Below, one piece after another: positions 35,056 to 45,408 of a stretch of DNA of 64,000 nucleotides (its first letter is position 1; each line of letters starts with the position of its first letter). The notes beneath the pieces were generated by a model that saw only the letters and a list, made by a program, of their open reading frames with translations, was not told where the DNA came from and ran no database searches. A program made the translations under genes and the position numbers. The DNA comes from Pieris napi (lineage: Eukaryota; Arthropoda; Insecta; Lepidoptera; Pieridae): contig NC_062256.1 in NCBI RefSeq assembly GCF_905475465.1, positions 9,247,662 through 9,311,661 on the forward strand, written 5' to 3'.

Positions 35056-35499
35056 ATAAACCTTTCCGTGATTTATAACCGTGAAATGCCAATTAGTTTG
35101 TGTTACAAGATGCTTGTAAGGAACTACATTTTACTTCACATAAGATGAATAATTAATGTTTTAATTGATTCTTAAAGTATACAAACAAATGTTTAGCCAG
35201 TACCAGCAGTAGGCAGGTCGAAAAAGAAGCACGCACTTACAGTATATTGAGATAGGTCCACATTTTGAACGTATTTTACTGGTTCATAATTTTAAGGTTA
35301 GCGTAGGAGTACATAAGGTTTTTCTTAATAATCTTTTGATAATTCTCTATAAATCTAGAAAATTTTCAAAATGACACAATATGATAGTCTGTTGGAGATT
35401 TAATACAACAGTAGACAAACGGTAGAAGTTCTGATGTTTGGTGATACCACCGCCATTGGTGGTTGAAGGAAAAACTTCGGTGGGAAGCTCAAACTATCA

Positions 35500-35745
35500 A
35501 TAACTTTATTCATATAGGTAACCAGGTACACATATAAACGTCAACAGAAAATATATTAAATTGATTATAAATTTACATTTACCTCCAGTTCGCATGTAAA
35601 GGGCGTAGAGCGGGCAAGAAACTCTCCGCTACTCTTTTTAATCGTCAAGTTTTAAGTCATACAAATTGTTTGTCAAGCAGATCAGCCACAAATATTTTAA
35701 CTGGAGCAAATTAATCCCACGGATTAGGATCATTGTTACAGTTAG
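35500..35745 (-). mobile_element. LINE 3' end with short ORF remnant
   Basis: Inverted relative to 21690-21925: TAACTTTATTCATATAGGTA, AACCAGGTACAC, AGGGCGTAGAGCGGGCAAGA and AACTCTCCGCTACTCTTTTT. Then CCACGGATTAGGATCATTG, the inverse of the terminal NDPNPW codons at 21700-21720. Confidence 0.85.
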
Positions 35746-36199
35746 GAGCTCGTTATATACGAAGAATTATTTAAATAAGCTTATTTTCTCAGTACCTTGA
35801 AATTACAATAGTTGTAGTTGCCAAGGCAGGTGCTGCTACTACGAGGAGGCTCGAAAAATCTCGATGGCTACTATTTCATTATACTTGAAAGAAATAAAAA
35901 AAATCTGGTTAAAGTATAAATAAGTGAAATACTAAGTTATTGTCACTTTAATCAAATATGGGCTCATATTTAAATAATTATTTTTACTAACATACATGAA
36001 TTTTTTTTTAAAGTATATTTTTTAAAGTATATCAATTTATTTATAAGTAATATTAATTTCATATCAATATTATAAAAGAAAACACTTATACAATATACAA
36101 AGCCAAATCAGATTACATTGATAAACAAAATATATGAAAGAAAAACAAAAGTACAATATAGATATAAAGAGAAAACTTAATTATTTTTTTTGAAAAACG

Positions 36200-36400
36200 A
36201 ACTTACAGGATGTCCAAAAAGGGCAGTCATCGCAACCCAGTGACACCCATTTTAAGCCGATGTGATGCCAGCCTTTGAAGGAGTACTTTCTAACTTGGAA
36301 TAGTAGTATTTCTCCAGACCCCCAGGAGACGATTCCACAGTTCGCTAGTTCGCAAAAGAAAGTGCCTTGAAGCGGACTGTGGAAGACTTCCAGGTTAAAA
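36200..36400 (-). mobile_element. LINE 3' end (second family)
   Basis: Minus strand reads GAACTAGCGAACTGTGGAAT, a block with the same WN-type codon context as 31010-31030, followed by CTCCTTCAAAGGCTGGCATC and a CCCTTTTTGGACATCCTGTA tail. Noncoding relic. Confidence 0.7.
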
Positions 36401-36485
36401 AAAACGAAATTGTACCACTGCTAAATAAAGTCATAATTGTATAAAGTAATATCCATAAATAATAATATGTATTAAGTAATCTTTA

Positions 36486-36724
36486 TTTTAAGTGAAAATA
36501 CACATTTGAGGGGTAGTTCTTTAAAACTTAAGACCACTCAACATAACACAAATTCCCTAAAGAATTTTCTCCCAAACCGAGTAGTGGCCGACTGGAATAG
36601 GCTTCCGGAAAGTGTAATCAGTGCACCATCTCTGAACTCCTTTAAAAATAGATTGGATAGTTTCTCCAAATCTCAAAATACACGCGCATCAGCTTTTAAG
36701 CTGCTAGTGTGTTTATATGCATAA
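36486..36724 (+). pseudogene. LINE reverse-transcriptase C-terminal fragment (WNRLPESV)
   Basis: The frame around 36506-36724 has NFLPNRVVADWNRLPESV, then SLNSFKNRLDSF. This 'F-NRVV--WN-LPE-V-----L--FK--LD' pattern closes the ORF2 of CR1/jockey-like LINEs. A (TAA)n tail follows the stop at 36722. It is 5'-truncated and ends about 100 bp before the large foldback. Confidence 0.8.
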
Positions 36725-36829
36725 TAATAATAATATAATTTATAATAACGATATATATACGAATCCCTGTATAACAATTCGTCACTCTTGTTGTTAGCAA
36801 TAAGAAAACGTAACAATTGTGTTAGGCTA

Positions 36830-38079
36830 AGATCCGACCGCGTGATTTATACGTTCATATGTTTGATTAATAAAATATAATTTTTATCGATATTTATAAC
36901 TAAACCAATGCAGATCCGCAAAGGTGGCCATCCAAATTTGGCCGCAATTAATTTTAATTAAAATGTAATTAATTATTTATTTTTGAACAATTACGTTCAC
37001 TTGTAATTGTTAAAAAATATATTTCATTAGAAAGAAATATACCTGAGATACCGAGAAAGTTCAAGGTGCCATCCCTCACTTGGCCGCAACCTAATGTCAG
37101 CCAGGTGTAAACAGGTATAATTTCGTTAAATATATACGTTCATAATGTATTATCATGTTATACATACCAAATTGAAGATTAATTCTTTCCCTACATGATG
37201 AGATATAGGTGCCTATGCAAAAATGCCCGCAAATAGTGACTGCCAACGATTAAAGATAAATAAAAGCGAGAGAAACTTAAGATAAACACCCCATGTCGAA
37301 TAAAGATAGAGCATCCCAGCTGCTTGTCGTTTTTATGCTACTGCGCATGCGTCCATAGGCAAGGTGCTCAACTAAATACCGTACTGAATATTGCAATCAT
37401 ATCAATATTGTTTTAGTTGAATATAATTAAAAAAATATTGAAAACACTAGTTTGGTAGATTAATTATTATGACATATTATTTTTACTGCTCAATTTTTGG
37501 AGTATTTTAAACTCCAAGCAAATACGCGAGCTACTAGTTGAGCACCTTATCTAAGGACGCATGCGCAGTAGCATAAAAACGACAAGCAGCTTGGATGCTC
37601 TATCTTTATTCGACATGGGGTGTTTATCTTAAGTTTCTCTCGCTTTTATTTATCTTTAATCGTTGGCAGTCACTATTTGCGGGCATTTTTGCATAGGCAC
37701 CTATATCTCATCATGTAGGGAAAGAATTAATCTTCAATTTGGTATGTATAACATGATAATACATTATGAACGTATATATTTAACGAAATTATACCTGTTT
37801 ACACCTGGCTGACATTAGGTTGCGGCCAAGTGAGGGATGGCACCTTGAACTTTCTCGGTATCTCAGGTATATTTCTTTCTAATGAAATATATTTTTTAAC
37901 AATTACAAGTGAACGTAATTGTTCAAAAATAAATAATTAATTACATTTTAATTAAAATTAATTGCGGCCAAATTTGGATGGCCACCTTTGCGGATCTGCA
38001 TTGGTTTAGTTATAAATATCGATAAAAATTATATTTTATTAATCAAACATATGAACGTATAAATCACGCGGTCGGATCT
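36830..38079. repeat. Giant foldback: two 545-bp arms around a 160-bp loop
   Basis: Arm 36830-37374 (starts AGATCCGACCGCGTGATTTA) is mirrored by 37535-38079 (ends CACGCGGTCGGATCT). Spot checks along the arms, such as GGTGCCTATGCAAAAATGCC / GGCATTTTTGCATAGGCACC, are exact. Mismatches cluster at the loop-proximal end (CATAGGCAAGG against CCTTATCTAAGG). Equal arm length with no indel indicates a recent origin or gene-conversion maintenance. The loop is 37375-37534. No ORF or clear target duplication. Confidence 0.95.
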
Positions 38080-38440
38080 CGTACTATGTGACAATATTAT
38101 TTAATACAATTTACTTTAGGAGCACTTGTATACCAAAGCGGGATACGCTACGATCTGTTGAGCTAAAGGAAATAAAGTTATGATTTATGCAAGCGAGATG
38201 TGTTTCAAAGAGCTAGTTGTAAACGTTCCATCGTAGTCCAAAATATTGTTTCCATTACAATATATTTTGAGCGCGCTTCAAATATTTTATGAGATTCTTG
38301 CTTTTATTTACGCTGATCTATTCATACTGTAATAAAAATCCTATCTAGTGGGAGCTTAGTGGTTAAACTACTTTCGTTAGACGTGTTCGACGCCTGTTGT
38401 GTTTTTTTATTTCGTAATAAAGCTAACATAAATTATATAT
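38080..38440. other. Noncoding stretch
   Basis: A decayed SINE-like head may lie at 38345-38400 (GCTTAGTGGTTAAACTAC). No exon was recognised. Confidence 0.35.
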
Positions 38441-38442
38441 AA

Positions 38443-38690
38443 CAATTATACTAAAGATATAGCCACAGATGGAATACATAATATTAACTATGTGGAACCA
38501 GCTGCCCACTGAAATGTTTCCGAACCAATTCGACTTGGAATCCTTCAAGAAAAGAGCGTACCAATTCTTAAAAGGCCGACAACGCACTCGCGAGCCCTCT
38601 GGTATTGAGTGTCCATGGGCGGCGGTATCACTTAACATTAGGTGAGCCTCCGGTCCGTTTGCCCCCTGTTCTATAAAAAAAAAAATATGC
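38443..38690 (+). mobile_element. Internally deleted jockey-like LINE copy
   Basis: The first about 45 bp (AGATGGAATACATAATATTAAC) match the 5' part of the 10401-11160 copy. The next base jumps to its C-terminal region (TGTGGAACCAGCTGCCC, GAACCAATTCGACTTGGAAT, AAAAGGCCGACAACGCACTC). The full 3' tail and poly-A end at about 38688. Roughly 500 bp of RT sequence is deleted at the ATTAAC junction. Confidence 0.8.
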
Positions 38691-39126
38691 CGTCGATTTT
38701 GGCAGTCTTGTCAATTGGTACTCTACGAGTATATATTTCTTCACCACTTGAACAATTTTTATATGTAAATACAACATTATCCCTTAGAAATATACTATAT
38801 AGATTTGTTTATTTATAACACACAACATAAATTATTAAGGGTGCAACAGGCGGCCTTATCATTAACAAACGATCTCTTCCAGGCAACCCTAGTAAGGGAA
38901 ACTAATAAAAGAAATACTAAGGGTAAAGTGCAAGAAGTGCATAATCAAATTACCAAAATTAAAATAACAAGTAACACTGAAAAATTATAAAATTACCAAA
39001 CTTAATCTAAAATTAAATAAAAAAAAACAACTAAAGGCTAATCTCTATTCCTGTTTACAATGCAATACAAAAAAAAAGAAAATACAATATAAAGATATGG
39101 TTAAGAAGTGTTTATGTAGAAGACGT

Positions 39127-39378
39127 TTTTTTTATGGCTCTGGCACGATTTGTGCATTAGCCAGCGTCAAGTATAGGATTTTTTATATAATTCGTGCTTG
39201 TCTTTAGAAATTCGATCGTGTCCTCTATGTACGGTTTATTAAGCACTCGCTCGGTACCGCACAACCCTCCCAAAGGCCGAGAACAATTATAAATTAAATT
39301 AAAACTTGCCCTCGAACCGGGAATCGAACCCGGTACCCCTAGCTGCCACTTAATAAGACCGCTAGGCTATGAGGCCCC
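39127..39378 (-). mobile_element. tRNA-derived SINE (family C)
   Basis: The minus-strand head GGGGCCTCATAGCCTAGCGG (A box TAGCCTAGCGG) and GGTACCGGGTTCGATTCCCG (B box) are good internal Pol III promoter matches. The 3' side lacks a matching acceptor stem (continues GGGCAAGTTTTAATTTAAT), so it is a SINE, not a working tRNA gene. The body runs to an A-rich end seen as T at 39127-39134. Confidence 0.75.
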
Positions 39379-39603
39379 CATAGAAGACTTTTAAAAGTAG
39401 CCAATCCAAAATATTAAAATTATATTCCTATCCAGCCAGTGCCAGTACAAAATCAATTCGTCAATGCTACGCAGACATTACATATTAAAAAATAATGACA
39501 TTCTAATCCTTTTACTCCAAGCATTCAATTTCCAAAGCACATTTCAACAGAGTTTACCCTGAGGTAATGAAACGTCACATCTCAAGCAATATTTTGTTTT
39601 CAG

Positions 39604-39829
39604 AATCCCTTACGCCGACAAGATCACTCCGGAGCCAATCCTCAACAACAATGCAGGCCGAGACACAAAGGCGGACTCGATCAGAAACAGTTATAATAGC
39701 CAATTCAAAGTTGGCATTTATGGCTGGCGGAAGAAATGCCTCTACATTCTTGTCATGGCACTCATGTTTATGATGATTATCAATCTCGCTTTGACGCTTT
39801 GGGTTTTGAAAGTTTTAGATTTTAATTCA
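39604..39829 (+). CDS. Scgdelta: Sarcoglycan (gamma/delta/zeta type), internal exon with membrane segment
   Basis: Sarcoglycans form a glycoprotein complex at the muscle plasma membrane that links dystrophin to the extracellular matrix. This exon follows TTTTGTTTTCAG. Reading from 39605 it encodes 75 residues: a polar cytoplasmic segment beginning IPYADKITPEP, then FKVGIYGWRKKCLYIL, the family's hallmark juxtamembrane 'VGIYGWRK-CLY' block. The hydrophobic span VMALMFMMIINLALTLWVL follows, then KVLDFNS. The single membrane segment with basic residues on its N side fits a type II topology. It ends in phase 0 before GTAAGT. The start codon is in an upstream exon: base 39604 completes a split codon needing two earlier bases. 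The ATG at 39567 is out of frame. Confidence 0.93.
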
Positions 39830-40119
39830 GTAAGTATCTTTTAATACAATACATATATTAAATAATACAATACATATTTTTGTTATTTTTTTTAATTTAT
39901 ATAATGCTACAAATGTAATTATTTTTTTTTGTATCTCACACACTGTTTTGTTGTGTTTTTTTAATATTTTGATTACTCTTTAATGTTAATATTCTACGGT
40001 TTCGATATTTGTAAATATGTGAGGAACATGTATACTAACTTTTTTAGTATAGTAGTTTATTCTAAGAGTACATTGTCTTCACATATAATTATTTAACAAA
40101 TGTAACAAAATATTGTAAA

Positions 40120-40275
40120 CCTATTTTAAAAGAGTAAGTGTGGAGTTTCTTGCCCATTCTTCTCCACACGAAACTACCTTTTGGAAGGGGCAACTAGAAT
40201 CATCTTTATATTTTTTTTTTGACGTTCAAAAGTGCCATTTTAGATGGTCTAATTGAAATAAACGATTTGACTTTG
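40120..40275 (+). mobile_element. LINE 3' tail in sarcoglycan intron
   Basis: AAAAGAGTAAGTGTGGAGTT, TTCTTGCCCATTCTTCTCCA, ACGTTCAAAAGTGCCATTTT and ATAAACGATTTGACTTTGA: same architecture as 21760-21925 but a diverged subfamily. Confidence 0.6.
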
Positions 40276-40289
40276 AAAATGTTTTAAAT

Positions 40290-40536
40290 AAATCACAACC
40301 TCTTTAGGTCTTGGTCTTAGATCCCTGAATCTGTTTCATGATCATTTTTAAATCTATTAGGCAAGTAGGTGATCAGCCTCCAGTGCCTGACACACGCCGT
40401 CGACGATGTTTTCCTTTACCGTTCGAGCAAATGTTAAAGCGCATATAGAAAGAAAGTCCATTGGTACACAGCCGGGGATCGAACCTACGACCTCAGGTAT
40501 GAGAATCGCACGCTGAAGCCACTAGGCCAACACTCA
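40290..40536 (-). mobile_element. SINE family A in sarcoglycan intron
   Basis: Inverted copy with TCACAACCTCTTTAGGTCTT, GATCAGCCTCCAGTGCCTGA, GATGTTTTCCTTTACCGTTC, CACAGCCGGGGATCGAACC and CCACTAGGCCAACACT. A small deletion removes part of the GTCGAC region. Confidence 0.9.
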
Positions 40537-40649
40537 CTCCTCCTCATTAAATGTCTAGCCGAAGCTAAAAATATACTTGTCTTTGTAACAATTAATATCA
40601 TTGCAAATTTAAATTGGAGTTACTGAACGATTGATAAGCGTTAGTAGTT

Positions 40650-41019
40650 TTTTTTTAAATTTAAATTGACTTAATCTCCTATAACCCCAAAGGCTCACAC
40701 CAGGTTTGCTTGGGACCCTTCCGCTTTCTTTGTGGATTCCAATCAAGCGCCTGCTTGGATATATAATTGGTATATCATCATAGTGTATAGCCTATCCATT
40801 TCCACTAGCCTCGTTTGATCTGCTAATCGGGGTTTCTAGGCAGCACTCCCAAAGTTGCTCATTAGCTCCTCTTCTCGGGCCAGTAGATACCCAGAATACG
40901 GGAAGACAGTGGATGACGAAGTCTTGGAGTCGGTGCGAGATGTCATTACTGACCTTCCAAGTTTCACACCCATAGAACAGAACATAATACAGCAATAATA
41001 AAACATTTACAAAAAACAT
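40650..41019 (-). pseudogene. RTE-like LINE ORF C-terminal relic in sarcoglycan intron
   Basis: The minus strand from 41019 reads VLLLLYYVLFYGCETWKVSN, corresponding to the 'VLLYGSETW' block after the RT domain. Then SHRLQDFVIHCLP and LWECCLETPISRSNEASGNG. After stops near 40790 it reads ISKQALDWNPQRKRKG, matching the 'A-QALDWNPQGKR--GRP--TW' end of RTE-type ORFs. Frame breaks make it dead. Confidence 0.8.
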
Positions 41020-41127
41020 TAATAAAACCTAAAAAACTAATATTTAAAATAATGATTAAAGCAGGAAGAAACTCATATTTAAAGACAACAATTACCTAAC
41101 AATCACTTGTATATGTACATTTTTTAG

Positions 41128-41317
41128 GAAGGAATGGGTCAACTACGAATAGTACCAGGGGGCCTACAATTGTTGGGACAAGCTCTAGTATTGGATTCAC
41201 TTTTTGCGTCAAGTATTAAGTCGCGACGAGGGCATCCGATAGCTATTGAATCGTCAAGGAATTTTACTGTATCAACTCGAGATGCGAATGGCTTTGTACA
41301 GAGCAGGCTGTATTTAG
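41128..41317 (+). CDS. Scgdelta: Sarcoglycan (gamma/delta/zeta type), second visible exon
   Basis: Follows TTTTTTAG and joins in phase 0. It encodes EGMGQLRIVPGGLQLLGQAL and onward. 'GMG-LRI---GL-L-G' is the conserved start of the sarcoglycan extracellular domain, followed by FASSIKSRRGHPIAIESSRN, matching the family's 'I-SR-G--L---S-RN-T' block. NFT at about 41260 is a likely N-glycosylation site at the family's usual position. It ends QSRLYL plus one base before GTAAGT at 41318. There is no stop or frameshift. The preceding intron (1298 bp) holds a LINE tail, a SINE and an RTE relic. Confidence 0.95.
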
Positions 41318-41461
41318 GTAAGTAAAAGGTTTAATGGTTATCTCTTTACCGCATTTAATATTAGAAAATACAGCGTTAGTGGATTTGATATTTGATTTGT
41401 ATTAATATGTACAAGACTTAAAAATTAGTTTGCCAAGGAAGTTTCACTTCTGACATGTGTA

Positions 41462-41790
41462 CTTTTTTTTATGTAACAGGGGGTAAACTGGCATGAGGCT
41501 CATCTGGTGTTAAGTGATACCGCCGCCCACAGACACTCACATTGACAGAGAACTCGCAAGTGCGTTGCCGGCCTTTTACAGAGACAGACAGACATAACTT
41601 TTATTATTAACGAAACACACATAATAATAATAATAATAATCAAAAAAGAAAAATTAACAAAAAATTATGGAAATAAAAAAGGAATAAGGTACATTTTAAA
41701 TGTGTAATGTGTGTTTGTTTTAAGAATTTGTACGCTCTTTTCTTGACCCTTATTCGAATCGGTTCATAAATACATCGGCAGATTTAAATG
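41462..41790 (-). mobile_element. Jockey-like LINE 3' end split by a nested insertion
   Basis: 41462-41578 (ACTGGCATGAGGCTCATCTG, TTAAGTGATACCGCCGCCCA, AAGTGCGTTGCCGGCCTTTT) and 41722-41790 (AAGAATTTGTACGCTCTTTT, ATCGGTTCATAAATACATCG) are contiguous in intact copies (compare 10510-10575). The 41579-41721 piece is foreign. Confidence 0.8.
41579..41721 (-). mobile_element. Retroelement fragment nested in the LINE tail
   Basis: ACAGACAGACATAACTTTTA, ACGAAACACACATAATAATA and GGTACATTTTAAATGTGTAA match the family at 32870-33070 and 58395-58670. Confidence 0.65.
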
Positions 41791-42382
41791 CGTTGATATA
41801 TCACAGTTTATAATTTAAATAAAAAATAAAAATAGTAAAGTTAGAATTACAGTTGATTAATATTTTTTAAGACAAGTAAATTAAATCTTTTTTAATGGCT
41901 CGGCTTAATTTTAATAGATTCGAAGATTGAGATATAAGACTGTGTAGGTGAATTAAAACTATATTATTTTATCTGAATTGTGTCTACAGTGTCTTTTCAT
42001 AGAAGATTTCTCTCAAAATTGGTTTAATTTTCATGTAGTTATATAAAATAATAATAAATAAAGAAACACAAATATTTTTTAATGTATAAACACATATTAA
42101 AGCACAACACTACTTATTTACCCAGAATTCCTCGTCTATTATCTTTGTTAAATATTTAAATTTGAGCCCATTAGACTAAAATTGTCCAGCTGATGGCGAC
42201 ATGAATAAAAAATAATTTTTGTAATGAGAAATAAAGTTCTTTAACAATTAAACATTAAAAAAATTAAATCAATTGTTTTTGATTGAGAATTTGTTTTTTT
42301 TAAATTTTGTATCCTAGGAGCACTAAAAGTACTCTTTGTTTTTCACCACTGGAACATTGATGGTTGATATTTCTTTATACAG

Positions 42383-42575
42383 GTCATGATCGTTTAGAGG
42401 TGAACGTAGCCCGTTTAGAAATAAGAGACGCCCGCGGTGGACTCTTACTCGGGGCTTCGCACGACGCGGTCACAATCGGCGCAGACAACTTATTCATCTC
42501 CAGCCCAGCGGGTGCAGCATTCAACACCGCAGTCCAAACTCCTCTCGTTAAAGCGCCACCCTCTAAACAACTTAT
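42383..42575 (+). CDS. Scgdelta: Sarcoglycan (gamma/delta/zeta type), third visible exon
   Basis: Follows TTTATACAG; its first two bases complete a Gly codon with the previous exon. It encodes HDRLEVNVARLEIRDARGG, then LLLGASHDAVTIGADNL and SSPAGAAFNTAVQTPLVKAP. In the family this region carries the 'F-V-----G-LLFSA---EV--GA--L' repeat and the 'ETP-V-A-P-K-L' stretch, both visible here. It ends KQL plus two bases before GTAAGT. The exon is GC-richer than the flanking introns, as expected for conserved coding sequence. The 1065-bp intron before it contains a LINE tail with a nested insertion. Confidence 0.95.
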
Positions 42576-42639
42576 GTAAGTATTCTTGAACTATTGTAGT
42601 TATATCACGATTGTCGGATAGACTTTAAACTTATAATTC

Positions 42640-43140
42640 CACTGTTCTAAATTCGAATGAAAATCAATTCTATTTGAAAAACAACGGCGAGCGAGCTTTT
42701 GACCCATCACTGCCATTTAGTCAAGGGGATGCGTGGACAATTTTTAAGGGAATGGCTTTTTGAAGATATACTTCTTTAGGCGCGTTATGAAAAATTGATG
42801 AGAGTGAAATTTTACGATGCGCGCGCACCGTGACACACAATTAACAGAATGAAGTTGCCCACGGAAGGTGCTACGGCATTGGACATAATTTAAAAACAAC
42901 ATTCGAATAATAATAAAATTTATGTTACACTTAATGTAAGAGAATAATAATAAATATTTAATTATTTAATTTTTCAAATGTAAACTGGAACTTTATTGAC
43001 TCTAATGACTCATTTTCCAGTCTTTGATTATTAATTGTAATTAATGATTTGCATGCAATCAAAAACTATTTTTAATAATGCCAAAGAAGTATAACTTCTT
43101 ACGCGCGTACATAAGTACACGCACCCTTTTTTATTGACTA
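42640..43140. repeat. Dispersed element in sarcoglycan intron (about 500 bp)
   Basis: A block with GATATACTTCTTTAGGCGCG, TTTTACGATGCGCGCGCACC and GAAGTTGCCCACGGAAGGTG is followed by AT-rich DNA. A related AGTATAACTTCTTACGCGCG block stands at 43088. I recognise this as a repeated lepidopteran unit by memory only; no second full copy is in the window. Confidence 0.45.
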
Positions 43141-43495
43141 GGCCATTAAAGATCACTCCTACTAATTCTACAGTTCGCTAGTTTAAAATGCATTATAGTG
43201 AACTGAAATCAACGAAGAAAATAATTATGAGAGGAGGCGCTACGGTGCACCATTCACATTTACTCCGCAAGAAATTTTAGTCTTTTACAAAAGAACTTAG
43301 TTTGTGAAAGTGTGTAAAGTTTATATAAGCCAGTGAACTAAATCATTTATTTGAGACGGTTATCAAAATTAATACAAAGTATTAAGAAGAAAGAAAATGT
43401 TTTTGGTTAGAGAAATATTAAACATTTAATGAAATAGTTCAACACCAAGAGAAAGGATAAGACAAGGAAGTTTAGTATATATAAATATACATAAA

Positions 43496-43773
43496 TCAGT
43501 GGCGCTACAACCTTTTTAGGCCTCAGCCCAAACCTAAAAAGTTATCATACAAACATCTGAGGATTTTTGTACCTGTTTGTCATGATCATTTGTCAATCTA
43601 AGCAATTAGGTGATCAGCCTCCAGTGCCTGCATACCGTCGACTTTTTGGCTCCAAGGCAAGCCGACGATATTTTTCCTTAACCATTCGAGCGAATGTCAT
43701 TGGTGCACAGCCAGGGAGCGAACCTACGACCTCAGGGATGAGAGACACACACTGCAGCTACTACACCAACATT
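43496..43773 (-). mobile_element. SINE family A in sarcoglycan intron
   Basis: GGCGCTACAACCTTTTTAGG, GATCAGCCTCCAGTGCCTG, GTCGACTTTTTGGCTCCAAG, GGTGCACAGCCAGGGAGCGA and ACCTCAGGGATGAGAGACA. Complete but mutated. Confidence 0.9.
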
Positions 43774-43882
43774 TCTCTATATACAATATACATATTACAT
43801 AATATATATACAAACTAATATATAATAAATGTAGTGTAATCTCTAAGTATAATAATAATATATCTCTAAGTATAATATAATA

Positions 43883-45339
43883 GTCCGGTCAATTTAGACA
43901 TCCAAGGTTACAGTAATTCGCACTTGGCTGAATATTGGTAGGATTGCTCAATACACTATTATAAAGGAAATGTGAAAAGTCCTCATCGATCCGGCACGTG
44001 CAAAAAAAATTACTCCGGTTCAAAGATCACAAAAATGGGTTTTTCGCGATTTTCAGCAAAATGGTAAGTTTTATCATAAAATTAGTTAGACAAAAATTGT
44101 AGATCAGATAACTATCTATAAAAAATGTCCAAATACTTTTTTCCTAAGAGCCACCGTTTTTGAGATATAACGATTCAAAAAGTTGAAAGGGTTGTAATCG
44201 TCATAATATGCACACGTTTCCACGCCACCTTTGAGGTAGTGTACTTAGCGCTTTTTTTTTAATGTGGTTTCCCCGGTAGGCCTATTCCACTGATCTTTTA
44301 TGATTCTGTTTAATTTGAAACTATTGAATAACTGTAGATATTGACAAGGGTTGAAAATGATGAAAGGGGTGTAAATTACAAAAAATAAGAAAATGTATCC
44401 GTCTGAATCTAAATCATCATTAACTTCTGCTTTCTCTTGTTCTTGTTCTTCTTCTCTTCCTTCTCCTTCTTCTTCTTTATCTTCTTCATTCTGGGTGTTA
44501 ATAAATTGCCCCAATAATGACACATCGCATGTCTCTTCGTCAACATCAAATGAATCTTCAATTGTTGGCAATTCAACATTGGAGCATGACCGGCCTTGAC
44601 AGTTAGTACATGCTACAGAACAAAACAGTCCAACTTTTTTTGCAACCACATTTAGCACTACATCCCTTTTTACAGTTGCAAAAAATGGTGTTTAGTAGTT
44701 TTTCTGGTGCAGGTGGAAGTAAAGTCTGAACTGGCTCTAATGAATTGTCGACCAACTTCCAACCCCAGTCTTTTCCAACAGCACGAAATAGGTTAGAAAA
44801 AATAGGTTACAATAAACACGTGTTTTCACTCCAGATCGATGTTGCTGAAGGTTACACTGGCGTAGAAAATAAAGGACTGGGTTTTTTTTTATCCGAAATT
44901 TTCATATTTTATATGTGTAAGTCACACTGACCGATAGAACGATATTTTTGCTTGTATTACGGCTTCAGTGATGTATATACGTGGTGTACTTATATTATAC
45001 ATAATATGACGATTACAACTCTTTTAACTTTTTGAATCGTGATATCTCAAAAACGGTGGCTCTTAGGAAAAAAAGTATTTTGACATTTTTTATAGATAAT
45101 TATCTGATCTACAATTTTTGTCTAAACTAATTTTATGATAAAACTTACCATTTTGCTGAAAATCGCGAAAAACCCATTTTTGTGATCTTTGAACCGGAGT
45201 ATTTTTTTTTGCACGTGCCGGATCGATGAGGACTTTTCACATTTCCTTTATAATAGTGTATTGAGCAATCCTACCAATATTCAGCCAAGTGCGAATTATT
45301 GTAACCTTACCCCTATTTTTTAGTCTAATTTGACCGGAT
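43883..45339. mobile_element. TIR DNA transposon with about 330-bp inverted repeats and 7-bp TSD, in sarcoglycan intron
   Basis: Left repeat 43884-44212 and right repeat 45001-45338 are inverted and highly similar (CCGGTCAA-TTAGAC ends; AAGTCCTCATCGATCCGGCA against its inverse at 45218-45237; AAAAATGGGTTTTTCGCGAT against its inverse). Exact TATAATA stands on both sides (43876-43882 and 45340-45346), a 7-bp target duplication. The interior carries a minus-strand Cys-rich ORF remnant (see next entry), but no complete transposase. Probably an internally deleted copy. The superfamily is not assigned. Confidence 0.9.
44245..44775 (-). pseudogene. CXC-like cysteine-rich C-terminal ORF of the TIR transposon, frameshifted
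   Basis: Read from about 44775 on the minus strand: GKDWGWKLVDNSLEPVQTLL, PPAPEKLLNTIFCNCKKGCS, AKCGCKK, then a frame change in an A7 run (about 44637-44643). It continues VGLFCSVACTNCQGRSCSNV, an acidic stretch rich in Glu (44420-44490) and a hydrophobic tail. 'C-CKKGCS--CGC-K-GL-C---C--C-G-SC-N' is a tesmin/CXC-like cysteine array that I have seen at the C-terminus of repeated insect ORFs with a preceding 'WGW---' block. The N-terminal catalytic part is missing, so function cannot be assigned. Without the frameshift call the open frame is 44658-44245 and starts at GTG. Confidence 0.7.
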
Positions 45340-45408
45340 TATAATACCTACAGCCAATTTCTTAATTCTAAGACTATAAAATATGAAGTATATGTTTATT
45401 TTGCAAAG

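Noticed and set aside
39300..39378. Possible tRNA gene on the minus strand
   Set aside because: A and B boxes are good but the acceptor stem has no 3' partner and the sequence runs into a SINE body.
39567..39773. + strand ORF of 68 codons starting at ATG 39567
   Set aside because: It overlaps sarcoglycan exon 39604-39829 in the wrong frame; the conserved VGIYGWRK reading is in another frame.
44393..44599. Ser-rich + strand ORF
   Set aside because: It is the antisense shadow of the Glu-rich part of the minus-strand transposon ORF.
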